64,000 bases of DNA from Rotaria sordida. Lineage: Eukaryota; Rotifera; Eurotatoria; Philodinida; Philodinidae. The notes beneath the pieces were generated by a model, which worked only from the letters and a program-made list of their open reading frames with translations, was not told where the DNA came from and searched no databases. The stretch spans positions 1-64,000 of the forward strand of contig CAJNOL010000558.1 in NCBI GenBank assembly GCA_905250125.1, in the 5' to 3' direction. This document shows, piece by piece, positions 22,341 through 34,185 of the stretch. Numbering within the stretch: position 1 is the stretch's first letter; the number at the start of each line of letters is the position of its first letter. A program made the position numbers and the translations under genes.

Positions 22341-23649
22341 TTCATCTTTTGTGGCTTGAACGATAATCAATTCTGATCTACCGAGTGGAAAATGGTAAGC
22401 AAAGATACAGTCTGTTCATGGTTATTCATTGATTCGTTTATTGTTGATCGAAATAGGAAGTTTGCTCTGTATTTCCTTGCATCATAGTCTTCGAATTTGG
22501 ATCAGATATTCAAGTTTGTACACCTATTTCACGATTCACACTCCTTCATTTTAACTAAGTTGATGTTGAGCCACATTTTATACTTAATTTAAAAATGAAT
22601 AGATGCCGTTTTAGATCCTATGTAATAGAGACTATCAGTTAGAGAAAACACAGACATATTTATAAACGTAGAGAGATAGAGAACAGAGAGAAATAACTGA
22701 GATAAATATTTGAACTTTTATTCTCTATTTACAAATGCGTGGCATGTGAGAGAAAGAGAGAACTATATATACGATATTACTGAAAGGAAAGAAGAAAACA
22801 AGTCAGGGGCATATAATGAAAGCGATAGTCAACTACACGAATTGTACAATGAATGAAGACGTAGTACAGTAAATTTGTTAAGCTAATTTTTTAACATCAT
22901 GAATGATTACATTTTTTTTTATTTCAGTTAATGATAATAGTTCAATGCAATCTTTATCAGTAGCATTGTTTGTATGAAAAGGAAACTTTCACTAAATGAA
23001 GATTAGTCGAAGTAACTATGAAACTCTCTATGTTTCGAAACATCTTTAAGATCAAATGGATGGTATCAATGAAGCCACATGTATTGTTGGTGTTTGTTCT
23101 TTGTAAGCCGATAACAAAGAATAGTTGTTACATTGAGTCTCTTGGTGAAGATAAGCCATACACATTGTTACAATTTTATATGTGAAAACGGTAAATTTAC
23201 TAGGAGTGACAATATCTCACGACAGTATCCTTATCTCTTTTATTAACATGATATCGATAATGACTAATTCGGTATATGACAGAGACTTGCAGAGCTATCC
23301 CATGCTATCTCACGGTACTCTATGTTCTTTCTACCGCTCATGCGCTGTGCAAATCTCTTTCTTTTGTGCTCAGTGAACATGTTTCGAAAGCGCAAAACCT
23401 TTGTTTCAATGTTCTTCCAACACACCTCGAAACATGAAACGACACAATTTACACTTCATGGAAAAAATGACAATATTACTGTTAATAAGTTCATCAGTGT
23501 TTCATATATGTCGGTTTCTTATCTTGTGATATTGATGAAAACGGTAACAAGTACGTAATAATAAAAAAAGAAAATGTTCTCTTGATCGCTCTCTTTCTCT
23601 TTCATGATTCTAGGCTTGCTTGAACATATCATCTTCAATGTCTTCTGAT

Positions 23650-24230
23650 TTCATATTTATTTTTGATTGTAGAAGAGCTTTTGATATCGTATTGGATGCG
23701 ATCAAAAAATTTCTCTCTCTACCACTATTGCTCGACGTAATATTAGAAGAACACTGCTGGCTAAGTGTCATGGCCAAATCAAAACATTAACAGCATACCA
23801 TGTAACTTTAGTTTCATCTGGTTTTTCTATGCTTAAAAATATTTTTCTTTTTCTAGTTACGATTAATACTAAATATATCAATATACCAGCTAATATATTA
23901 GAAGAAATATACGAATGCATTATCAGAAAAGGCCATCGAGGAACATGTAAACATCTGGCTGCACAATACTTGGCATTATTAGACTACGGTCAGACTAAAC
24001 TTAATGAGTCGTATGTGTAACGTCTACAGTAGTAACAGTAGTCAATGCAAAAATGTTTAAATCCAGTCTTTCTCTTAGAAAACAAATTTTACTTTTCTTA
24101 AAGGCAATACAACTGAAGATGAAAAATCAAAATACGTGGAGTTTCTTCAAACAGATGCTCATATAGCGAAAGGAACCATAAAGCTACATGAATTGCTCCT
24201 GATATATAAACAACAATCAACTTGTGTTAC
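23650..24230 (+). pseudogene. Degraded coding-like stretches, unrecognised
   Basis: Three successive plus-strand segments read like protein: about 23672-23788 (AFDIVLDAIKKFLSLPLLLD, then a stop), 23829-24020 (NIPANILEEIYECIIRKGHR and following) and 24104-24240 (GNTTEDEKSKYVEFLQTDAH and following). They lie in different frames or are separated by stops. They may be exons of a decayed gene. No family was recognised. Confidence 0.25.
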
Positions 24231-25428
24231 TTCGATTTTTTTGTTTTAATAAACTCTCACTAGCTTGAATACAATTTCTCGCACGTGTCGTTACCCAACC
24301 TTAATTACCAGCATAGTACTGTTGAGCATATCAATGTAGTCGGTAGAAATCTATTTAAGTCATACTTCAGTGATACTTCAGTCATAAAAACGAAGGGAGG
24401 TATAATGACAAACTTACAGTTAGCGAAAGTCATATTAGCGAAATTGCGACTATTCTTACTTTTCATGACATGAATCCGACCATTTTATAACTGTTTCAAG
24501 CTGTTTAATATATTATCTCTGACGATCAGAATGATTCTCCTGAGTTCATGCGAGAACCTACATCCATATTTTTATCGAAGTCCAAATCATTTTATTTTGG
24601 CTTTTTCCGTTTTTAAATTTAGTAAATGATTTACAGAAAAAATTGTCAGAATGAATGGTAATCATATCAAAATCGGATTGATGGTTCTGAATGTGATCGA
24701 AGAGCTGTAGCATTTTACTTCTTATAGCCTTCATGGTGTGAAGGTGGATTCACCCGATTAATTTTTTCACTTTGAGTACTCTACTACGGATCTTTTGAAA
24801 ATAATCACTTTCTTTAATCGCTAGTTTTTTGTTGATGCATGAGAGCCTTAGGAAATTGGACGACTCGGTTTTAGAAGAAAAAACCTAAGAATATGAAGTT
24901 CACTCAGACTTCACCACAACCAAGGCATTATAGAGCCAATTTTTGACCTTGTCCACCATGTCGTTTAAGCACAGCATAGTTTCTCTGTTTTAAACGTACT
25001 TGCTTGCACTCACTGAGATAGATGAGAATCATTTTCCTTCCGTCACCTCATAGTTCTTTAGTTTCACTATATATCTTTTTCTACTTATGTCATCATTACT
25101 TTGTTGAAACACTTTAAAAAATTCGACCTCTTTAATATGACTTATTTATAGCCCGAATGAATACCATTCTATTCATATAAAATGATTAATGCTCAAGGAA
25201 CGTGATACATGCATGACAAGAATCAAATAAACAAAAACTAGGATATTAAAGCATTTTCTAAGCCTGAATTGAATTCAAAGCCACGTTAGTTATAGAGTCA
25301 CAAAATGAAGACAGAAACGAAATATTTATTTGCATTTATGTCATCTACGCCGATTTATATTTTGGATCATAGCTGGAATGTCCTTTCCATATAGTTAACA
25401 TTCAACTAAAAACATACATTTTATTTTC

Positions 25429-25431
<3 letters not shown>

Positions 25432-25464
<33 letters not shown>
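25432..25464. repeat. TA dinucleotide microsatellite
   Basis: About 33 bp of TA alternation, about 110 bp beyond the stop codon of the small secreted-peptide gene. Confidence 0.9.
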
Positions 25465-25465
<1 letters not shown>

Positions 25466-25495
25466 GTAATATATATCATGGATATGTTGAATTCT

Positions 25496-25501
25496 TTATT
25501 C
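25496..25501 (-). promoter_or_regulatory. Polyadenylation signal for the secreted-peptide gene
   Basis: AATAAA on the minus strand (TTTATT on plus), 75 bp after the stop codon of the peptide gene. Confidence 0.5.
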
Positions 25502-25575
25502 AATAAATCGAGCGAGGAAACAGTTTCGATAGTCAATTTAGTTTTAATTATTGAAATGCCATTTCTCATAATTTA

Positions 25576-25820
25576 TTAGTCAGCCGCTTTTATCCTGCAA
25601 TTCCTGGAACAAAGGAGTCTTTGGTGTCGATTTTCTAGTCCGCTACAGCTTTGAGCACATAAATCGTATTTGTCTTTGTCGAATGCTTGCACATTTACAA
25701 AAACTATTCGATATCAATTAAAAAATAGATTTATATTAATTACGTTAAAAATAAAACATGAAACTTACACGCAATAGTAAACAACAGAGCCGCCAATAGA
25801 ATGTAAAACGGTGCTCGCAT
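25576..25820 (-). CDS. Secreted CX3C-X11-CX3C helical-hairpin-like peptide
   Basis: Two short exons on the minus strand, 25769..25820 and 25576..25703, are joined across a 65-bp intron (GTAAGT...GAATAG) in matching phase and give only 59 residues. The first 24 residues form a textbook signal peptide (MRAPFYILLAALLF..., ending VNVQA). The predicted mature peptide is 35 residues with exactly four cysteines in two CX3C motifs, CAQSC and CSRNC, 11 residues apart, and a mixed-charge, mildly basic surface. Such spacing is the hallmark of disulfide-stapled helical hairpins (plant alpha-hairpinins, some short channel-active peptides); that this one folds so is inference. A polyA signal follows, and TTCTTTAATTACAG upstream of the ATG could be a 5' UTR or trans-splice acceptor. 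No precursor dibasic sites are seen. Defence peptide, hormone or ligand are all possible. Confidence 0.65.
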
Positions 25821-28800
25821 TCTCGTACGGTTCTAACAGTTGATAAAGCAAATCTGTAATTAAAGAAAAGTTTGATATTTATGCTATGAAATGATCCTTT
25901 TATCGGCTTGCTTTATTCTTCCTAAATTCAAGAAAAAAATCTACTTTCTCTACATCAAAATGCTAATGTTGTTTTTTTATGGTGCCCATTAAAATACTAA
26001 TCGCTTGTAAATAATGTGATTGAATCGAATATTTTATAATATGAAAGCGATTATATATTCATCCAATAGCGATAAGAACTATTTAACTAGTACATAATTG
26101 ATTTCTTTTTCTTTTCTTATATCTCAATAGTTCGATGATTTCTAATACTATGTATACACTATTTCAAACAGTGTGGTCTCTCGTATATATGCAGAATATT
26201 TTGGATCGATTCATTGATCTGCCGAAATTTTATTGATAAAATAGTCTCAATGTGGTTCCCTTTATTCATTCCTTCAAAAGTATCGAACTGTCATATAGTT
26301 ATTGCAGAAGAAACTTTTCTTCCGTTGCATATCATTGAAAAGAACAAATCGTACGCTACATGATGACGAGATTTAACTCTGACTTACATTCAGATGTGGA
26401 TTTCGAAAAAGCAGTTTTTTGGAATCTGTTCAGAGAATTTTTAATCTACGAAACGAAAGCATAAATGAATTCTATACATGATTTGTTTGGCGTTTATTTA
26501 TGCACAAAGATTGGCCAACTCAGTTTCACAACGTGGAACATTTATAAAAATACAATTTCTTATTTAGGTTTTTTTGCACTTTCTAATATCATATGAAACG
26601 TTGAAATCAACTGAATATTCTCGAAGAAAAATCATCGTCTATTGCTATGCAGATTGAAAATCTTCTGGAGAGATCCAAACACTTTTTTTTCGAATCTACA
26701 TCTGAAGATAAGTTAGAATAAAATCTCGTCACTGTTTAGGGCACAATTTACTCTTTTCAATGACGTGCAACGAAAGGAAGCTTTTTTTGTAAAATAACTG
26801 CGTGGTAGTGAACAAACATAGATAGTTTGGTATTTTTGAAAGAACGCAAATGGAGATTACGCTGAGATTATTTTGTCAGTAAAATTTCAATAGATCAATG
26901 AATCGATCACAAATACTCTGCATATATATGAGAGAATCTATTGTTCGAAAGAATACATAACAATTATTCAAATTCATTGAATTAATGAGATGTAAGCGTA
27001 GAAGAAGGAATCGATTATGTACTGGTCGAATAGTTCTCATTGCCAGTGTTTGTCATGAGTATAATATTTGCCTAATCGAATTTTCAACACTGAATCGAAC
27101 GCAAACCTTAAGCATCTGTGTATATGCTTGATTTCACTTAATTATTCATTTCTGTCCATTATCGTGAAAATTATGAAAGATCGGACCAGCTCAAATATTA
27201 AGCTTGATTCAGTGTCTTTTTTTCTATAAACGATCGTGCATGATGTCTTCAAGTATATACTAGACGATCGTAAACTTACAATTTGCCGATAAATATACGT
27301 CCAATGATGAATAAGATTGTTGTACTGAATATATCCATGATTTATCTTTGCTATCGTAATAAAGAAAAACTGTAAAAATGAAATAGAATGTTGGATGGAC
27401 ATATTTTAAGAATCTTGCATATGATTTACTATCAAAAGACAAAGAGAGACTAAGTCGGATTGACATACTTTTATGATGGGTGCTTATGAACAACGAGCTT
27501 GATTCAGTCGGTCAACTAGTAGCTATAAACTAGTTTTTTTTAAAAGAAACTGGCTTTTTTCCAGTGATATTGAGTTTAATCCAGCGATGGATAGAGAACA
27601 ACTTTTTTTGTCTCATCCTTCGTCTTTTGCTTGCATGAGTTGTCTCTGTGGCTAAATATAACACTAAAACGACAGAATCGTTGTGTCCTGTACTCAGCTT
27701 TTGTACAATCGATCATCGTACAAATTTCATTATGTTTGGAAACTCTTAATTGGCTCTAATAATGACTCCGATTTTTCAAATGGAAGGATAAATATATGGA
27801 AAAGATGAAAGATTAAGGAAAATACGATTGTTTCATTCAAGTTAAGTAAATATTAAATAAACTTTAATTTTGATTAATCGAATATCATATCGCTTTCTTC
27901 TCGTTTAATTATAGTTGTACTACCATAAATAATTCTTCGTAACAGTAACTTAATACTGAATGATGATTTCGATATAACTCATATGTAAATCTATCATTTT
28001 AACTACAAGTTATCCTTATATCTCTTTTCATTCATTTCTAATTCAATATATACTTGTACTAAGAAAATATTCTGCAAGTTTACACAAAAATGACTGTTGA
28101 AATTTCATAAGTTGCATAAAATGAATTTTGATTAAAACTTTAAGAAAAAAATTAGGAATTTGCTTATGATGTGTTCGGAGATGAGTTTCCAAGTAGCACA
28201 ATGTACTTCAATGGAAAGTCATTCAATATACGAATATTTGTTCGCTTTCTGACACTAATTCGCAAAAAGTACACGCTGAACACTACACCTAATTACTCAA
28301 GCTACTTTATGATACTTCAAGTTGAGCATAATGATAAAAAAAAAGTCTATTTCAGTAACTAGAAAATCGATTTAATTTTCTGAAAATGAATAGAAAGCAT
28401 GACATCCAAGTTAGCAAAGAGTCTAACGTATTTCGTTGACTAAAATATAGAAATAAAGATCCCAGATTTTTTTTATGTAGTCAAAACCTTGCAAGGTTTC
28501 TTTGAAAAAGCGTAAAACTTGCCAAAGACAAAGACACTTCATATGTGTTAAATCTGAAACTTGATTTTAATTATCGAATATCTTACATCTAAAATTCAGA
28601 TATTCAACTATTACCGGAAACGCATAGGCACAGTACTTCTATCAGAATATGTTTTTCTACTCTCTTATTCATACCGGCATTCAAATCCAATAGCTTACAT
28701 AGCCCGTAGATGTCTTTATATGCGTATGTGTCTTTGAGTTGACTTCTGAAATTCTGTTGCCTTTAAAACTTAACTTCGACATACATATACGAACTTCACA

Positions 28801-30251
28801 AAGACACTAATTTCAAAAACTGGAATGTTCTAAATGTGGCGCTTTATGTTGGGGCGACAATCTATACTAAATATGACCTTTTACATAAATTATTCACAAT
28901 TGTGAAACTAAACAGTGTCTAACAAATATAGAGCTTTTCAGAAATTTCGAATGGATTATTTATATAAGTCCACAGTACTAGTAGTGGCTTATCAGATCAA
29001 TACAAATGGCCAGTCAATAGATATTACGATAGAAATCAGAAATTTATTCTATTTGAATTTCACTATCATTATGATTATATCTTTCTCATAGGCTAATGCT
29101 ATTTACATGATCATTTATAAGCGATATGCTATTTTTTTTGTTGATATATATAATTATTTATTATATTGTGCAAATTTGGCTGTTTGATGTTAATTAGTAC
29201 TTGTGCTATGTGTTATGACTTGCATCTCCTTCGGATGTACTCATAAGAATTTTTCCTATTTATCTATAAGATTATACGTGTGTACTTCTGTTCTTCTTCT
29301 TTTCTCATGTCGTGAGTCATATGCTATGGACTTTTCTTTCCTGTCATATATAGTGGATTTTTCCTTTCTTTGTTTGTCGTCTATGGAATTTTCCAGCTTT
29401 TGTTATCACTCTATATATAGCATTTCGTTATTACAAAAGCATGGGTACATTGAAGATAGATATAATTATAGAAATAAATTGCAATCGGGATTAAGATCTC
29501 ACACTGTATAATGCTCTGAAAATTCTATGCTCGACTATGTTTTCACAAGATAAATAGAATAATTTCGTGTTTTTTTTTTCTATTCTATATTTTATTTCTC
29601 TTTGCTTGATTTTTTTTTATTAAATTTTCACTACACTTATTGAATTGAACTCTTTTGATATGGATGTTTTCTAACAAATAATAAAAATTTAATTATTTCA
29701 AAAGAGCTGAATATATTCTTCACATAAGAACATTTTTCAATATTATTCTCTAGCGTAACTTACATCACAAAGCTCAACATGAGAACAAGAGAGATTACTC
29801 TCTCATAGACGGAACTGAAGATAATGTCATTGAAAAAAGCTCAATACGTCTATATACATACATGAAATGCGTCACGAATACATTAAAAAATCGAAACTGT
29901 CACTTATGCTAATAGAAAACTTTTCTTCTCTATGAGAATTCAAGTTGAGTCAATTATAAGTGCAATGGCTCGTGAAAATATTTTCTGATGGGCCAGCGTG
30001 GTCTATTCAAAATCCAGACACGTTACTGTAACAAATGAAATAAAATATATTATTTATTAAAATAATGTTTGAATTGTTAAAAGAATATAGTTTTAAATGA
30101 ACATAAAAGTTTTTTTTTTTCATTGATTTCATAAAATATGCGATAATATTTTTCGTGGCTATGTATAATTAAGTGGGTTTAAATCTTGATTGTTATTTTT
30201 TCTAGATTCGATTGAATGTTAGAATGAAGAAAATAAATTAATAACATATTC
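25821..30251. other. Gene-poor region with a 790-bp palindrome
   Basis: No gene is supported in 4.4 kb. It includes the large inverted repeat at 26165-26950. A frame ending with the stop at 28363 stays open for about 68 codons before it but shows no domain. Other frames (27142, 27260, 29203) are low-complexity and were not accepted. Confidence 0.55.
26165..26950. repeat. Large foldback element, arms of about 260-300 bp
   Basis: The left arm starting near 26165 (CTCTCGTATATATGCAGA and GGATCGATTCATTGATCT) is the imperfect reverse complement of the right arm ending near 26950 (AGATCAATGAATCGATCA and CTCTGCATATATATGAGAGA). Pairing continues inward through CTTTCAAAA/TTTTGAAAG, TTCCTTTCGTTGCA-type and CATTGAAAAGA blocks to about 26430 and 26650. 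The centre of about 220 bp is unpaired. No transposase frame is present, so this is a non-autonomous element. Confidence 0.75.
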
Positions 30252-31508
30252 TTAAGATTTGTTGTCTTCTTCTTGCAGTTTCTGCAATTCATTGTAAACT
30301 ATTTCGTCAAAATAAAGTTTTAAAGAAGACAAATTTATTTTATGTATCATTAATTTCTCTAGAAACTGTTTCATAGCTTCTGTACGAGATCGTATTGTAC
30401 ACCTGGGCCCATTTCTCATATACTTTTCACGTATGCAATTCTCGTGATCGACAAAGTCGAGACGAATCTGATCTTTTACAGGATCACATTTCAAACTGTT
30501 TGTTGCAACAGCAAAATCTAATTGATCCCATTCTTTTTCTGTATCACGATAGCAGAGCCATTGGAATGATCCATTAGTTGTTTCTTCTATGATGTTCATC
30601 TTGGTCAAACTTATTGGTTCGAGTTCTTTGATAAATTTTACATTTTGAACGTTAGTATCGGTCAACATAATAGTATGGCAATATTCATCATCATATTTAC
30701 GTGTTCCAAGAATATATGTTTTATACTTAAGAAAATAATTAAATGGAATACAGAAACGATAGCATCCATAGCATGAGTTTTTGCAATCAAGTGATGGAGA
30801 TAAAGGTTGAGAATCATGTGAACTTTGTTCAGGTGGCAGAGGTGCAAACCAAATCATATTCGGTCCATGATATGCATGATTTGGATCTCCTTTAAATTCA
30901 GCTACCATATTTTGTTGCATAGTTGTAAGTAGATTCATTTGCGAAACTGTTTCATTTCTTGTTAAATTCATAATTAAAATAAGATCATCAATATTGTGAA
31001 CGACATGTTGAAGATTTTTCAATGGAATGTACTTCGGCATCCGATTGGTAGGAAACACAAACGTATGATGTATAAATTCATACTTTTTCAAAGGAGGCCA
31101 TCGAGGACATATAAATAAGTAGTTAGGATTAGTACAAAAATGAGCTCCATTAATTTGTCGATGTACACGTTCAAAGCCAACTCGACTTAAAATATCATAA
31201 AGAATTGTAAAAGTTTTTTCCGTTTTTGTTTGATCATAATTATTTTTCGAAGGTATACTGCGTTGTTCTAGAGGATGAAGAAATGTATAATCAGGACAAA
31301 GAATTGCATTAATTGTAATTGCCAAATGACTAACAAGTTCATCAGATGGTATAACGTTAAATTGAAGCAATTGTTCAAGTGCTTTAAACAACTGGAACGA
31401 ACATTGTTCGGCCATATCGACGTTGCTCCATGTTCCTTGACTGAATTTGGCCAGAACTCGATAGAATTTCAGTTCTGCAGCTTCAGCACCTGATTGTACG
31501 GTACACAT
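30252..31508 (-). CDS. Intronless orphan protein, 418 residues
   Basis: A single uninterrupted minus-strand frame from an ATG at 31508. No domain, signal peptide or membrane segment was recognised. Visible features are a helical N-terminal third, a block PNYLFICPRWPPLKKYEF, a Cys cluster CKNSCYGCYRFC near the middle, and a long C-terminal helix rich in Lys, Glu and Leu. At 1257 bp without introns, while conserved neighbours have one every 100-600 bp of coding sequence, and with a less AT-extreme codon choice (for example gcc, ctg and gtc appear), it is unlike its neighbours. That would fit recent acquisition, retroposition or a lineage-specific gene (inference). The length makes a chance frame very unlikely in DNA this AT-rich. 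Confidence 0.7.
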   Translation of the reverse strand: MCTVQSGAEAAELKFYRVLAKFSQGTWSNVDMAEQCSFQLFKALEQLLQFNVIPSDELVSHLAITINAILCPDYTFLHPLEQRSIPSKNNYDQTKTEKTFTILYDILSRVGFERVHRQINGAHFCTNPNYLFICPRWPPLKKYEFIHHTFVFPTNRMPKYIPLKNLQHVVHNIDDLILIMNLTRNETVSQMNLLTTMQQNMVAEFKGDPNHAYHGPNMIWFAPLPPEQSSHDSQPLSPSLDCKNSCYGCYRFCIPFNYFLKYKTYILGTRKYDDEYCHTIMLTDTNVQNVKFIKELEPISLTKMNIIEETTNGSFQWLCYRDTEKEWDQLDFAVATNSLKCDPVKDQIRLDFVDHENCIREKYMRNGPRCTIRSRTEAMKQFLEKLMIHKINLSSLKLYFDEIVYNELQKLQEEDNKS

Positions 31509-34185
31509 ATCTATACTTTCTATAATTGTAACAGTTAGACGTCAATGTATAAGAGAAAATCTTCATCCATATTCACACCCACATCTTACATGCACAAAAT
31601 ACTAATCGGCAACTGATTTACATCGCCAAAAAAAGCAATTACTTTCACTAATATCTTTCAAGAAGACTGTAGATTTCACTGCTTCGCAAGTCATATACGA
31701 TCACTGTTGCAATAAAAAAAAGTAACTCCGTTGCTAACACCTAAATATGAATTACACATATATAAATTTCTTTATATGTTGGAATTTGAATGCAAGATAT
31801 CAGTCTATAAGTGTTTTTAGGATACGATTTGAGTTATGGTAAATCTAATTATACTGTTCTATAGAATTCGTGAGGTTATACTTGGAACATGAACAGGTTC
31901 CTAAACGAATATGGACAACTTTTAGTCGAATCTGATGTTATAACTTCATCTACTTCGAATCTAGAAAAATATAGAAAATCAGATTTGTTTTTTTTTTGAT
32001 TGATTCCGAAGATCTAACAATCCTATATATAAGTAACATAGTTTTAATTATGTTGAAAACCTTCTTAATTAATTTTTATTTTGCACAGTCAAATATCGCG
32101 TCTTTGTCTCGAATTATGTTATATCAAGCTGTTCTCGATAACATTTTATCACTACTATATTTTCAATTTAATCTTTTACAAATATTTTATTAATAGATCT
32201 ATTGAGTTATAAATAGCGTTCTTCTTTTCTTACTTTTGTACATTGTTTGTTTTTCTATCCGTAAGTTTGTTTCTTTTTTACCAACACAAAGTAAAAAACA
32301 ATAGCAGAACTAAATAACTATCAGAGAAATAACAAGTCAGTAAATATTTATAAGACAGTAAGAATAGGAAAAATCCATAATATATATGACAGAAAAGGAG
32401 AATCCATAATGAAAAATGATACACATATTGGATAGATTTGTACAGAAAATTGGAAAAATTAAATATATGCAGTATGTTTCCATATTGAGAAAAAGAAAAC
32501 TATCATATTCAGAAAAGCTCAGATACGAAGCATGAATATATCCAATACTTGTAAATGCTCTAGCATTGACTACCTAAACATTTTTTCCAACTACAAGTTA
32601 TGTTCTTATATAAGGAGCAATGTTTTGTAAAATGTAGATTTTGACAGAAAAGTTTTATCATCGGGATAAAGTGTTATGGCACATACGTAAGACGTGCCAT
32701 AAGAAGAATGTTTTATAGAAGTCATTGTACGAGAGTCACGATCTACCTTGCTCAACGATTTTTACCAATTTTGATTCTGATTACAGCAATAAAGAGTATT
32801 ACTAAACTTATGTATATATTTGGGTTTCTAATGTTCGACATCTTTCCATTGCTGAGAAATAGAGATTTCATTTCTATAACATCCAACGTTAGCAGGTAAT
32901 GTGCATATTATTTTTCATAATAATTATTTTGAAAAATAATATGGCACAGTGACTGCTAGCATTGGATGATAGAAATGAAATCTCTATCTCTCAACAGTGG
33001 AAAGATTTTGAACATTAAAAATCCTAACATATACACAAGTTTAGTAGTACTATCTATTGCTGTAATCAAAGCCAAATTTGATTAAAACTGTTGAGCAAGG
33101 TAGGTCGTGACTCTGGTACAATGACTCATATGGAATTATCCATATATGCCCAGTCTCTTTCCTTCTATGCATATATATGTTGCTAACTATAGCTATATCT
33201 TTTCTTTCGTTCTGTCAAGTATCTTCCCTATTATATCCTCTTGGTTTTTTTCTTTACTTTCTTTCGTATTTTCATGTAATAACTTAGGTATTTTCCAACC
33301 GTATTATCTTATCTATTAGTATTTTTTCAGCTTCTCCTAACAGCTGATATATGTATAATTGTTGTTGCTATGCAAGGATGAAATAACTTGATTTCATCTA
33401 AGCCAACTAATAAAAGTACAACTGATCGATCTGATTCAAAAATTCGTAAATATACCCTATATACGCAACAACATATATCGGATCCAACATAAAACTTGTC
33501 AAAAAATAAATTGTAATTGAATATTCAAAATTAATAGTTAATAATTATAAATACTTTACAACAGTGTCGAAAATAAGATTGTGTTTGAAGGAATATTTCA
33601 TTGAGTGAGACACTAGTCTTTCTCTTCACATGACCTATAAACAATTAAAGATTTTTAAACAAAAATATTCCATATGCTTGACTGATTTAGAGCACAATAA
33701 TTTATCGATCAGTTTTCTTATTGTCTTAGCTTAGATTATTTGAAGCAATAGTTAATTCTTGTAATTTATAACATAAGAAGAAACAAAATCGAAGAAATTT
33801 TCATTGATTTTAAATGCATCTATTTTACTATCTTTTGAAATAAACAATAAAAATCACTGAAAAATATTTCATTGAATCAATCTTCTTGTGAAATATGAAT
33901 GTTGAAATATATGAGTAGAAATTTGGATCCCTATCTCATCCTATAGGTCCGTGACAGATATAACCTCGAGATCAAAGTCTACTGCAAGATCAACAGTTTC
34001 ATCATGTTTCATATTTTAAACCGGCAGAGATTGTCCGAACAGCTTTTTCATTAGAAATATTCTTTTGCACAACAAAAACTAATATTTATTAAATAAATTT
34101 GAATAAAGAAGATAAACGAAACAACAACAACAAAAAAGAGAAGTTTATTCATATAAATGTTTTTTAGAAAAAAAATGTACTGAAA
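31509..34185. other. Gene-poor region with a near-perfect palindrome
   Basis: No gene is supported. Contains the foldback element at 32721-33126. The open frames at 31996 and 32708 are not accepted; the latter lies inside the palindrome arm. Confidence 0.6.
32721..33126. repeat. Foldback element with arms of about 200 bp and almost no loop
   Basis: From GTCATTGTACGAGAGTCACG at the left end to CGTGACTCTGGTACAATGAC at the right end, both arms pair nearly continuously to a centre around 32925 (ATTATTTTTCAT / ATTTTGAAAAATAAT). Shared blocks include CTTGCTCAAC, GAAATAGAGATTTCATTTCTA-type sequence and TACTAAACTT. It contains no transposase. Confidence 0.8.

Larger units (their letters stand above)
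21392..25575. other. Gene-poor region with transposase and coding-like relics
   Basis: No intact gene is seen in 4.2 kb. It contains TA repeats (21449-21472, 25432-25464), a mariner-type transposase remnant (21762-22340) and degraded coding-like stretches near 23650-24230. Stops interrupt every frame longer than about 65 codons. Confidence 0.55.

Noticed and set aside
29203..29511. 102-codon frame
   Set aside because: Made of tyrosine, serine and phenylalanine-rich noise from T-rich DNA; no splice structure or domain.
32708..32899. 63-codon plus-strand frame
   Set aside because: It lies inside one arm of the palindrome at 32721-33126 and has no protein features.
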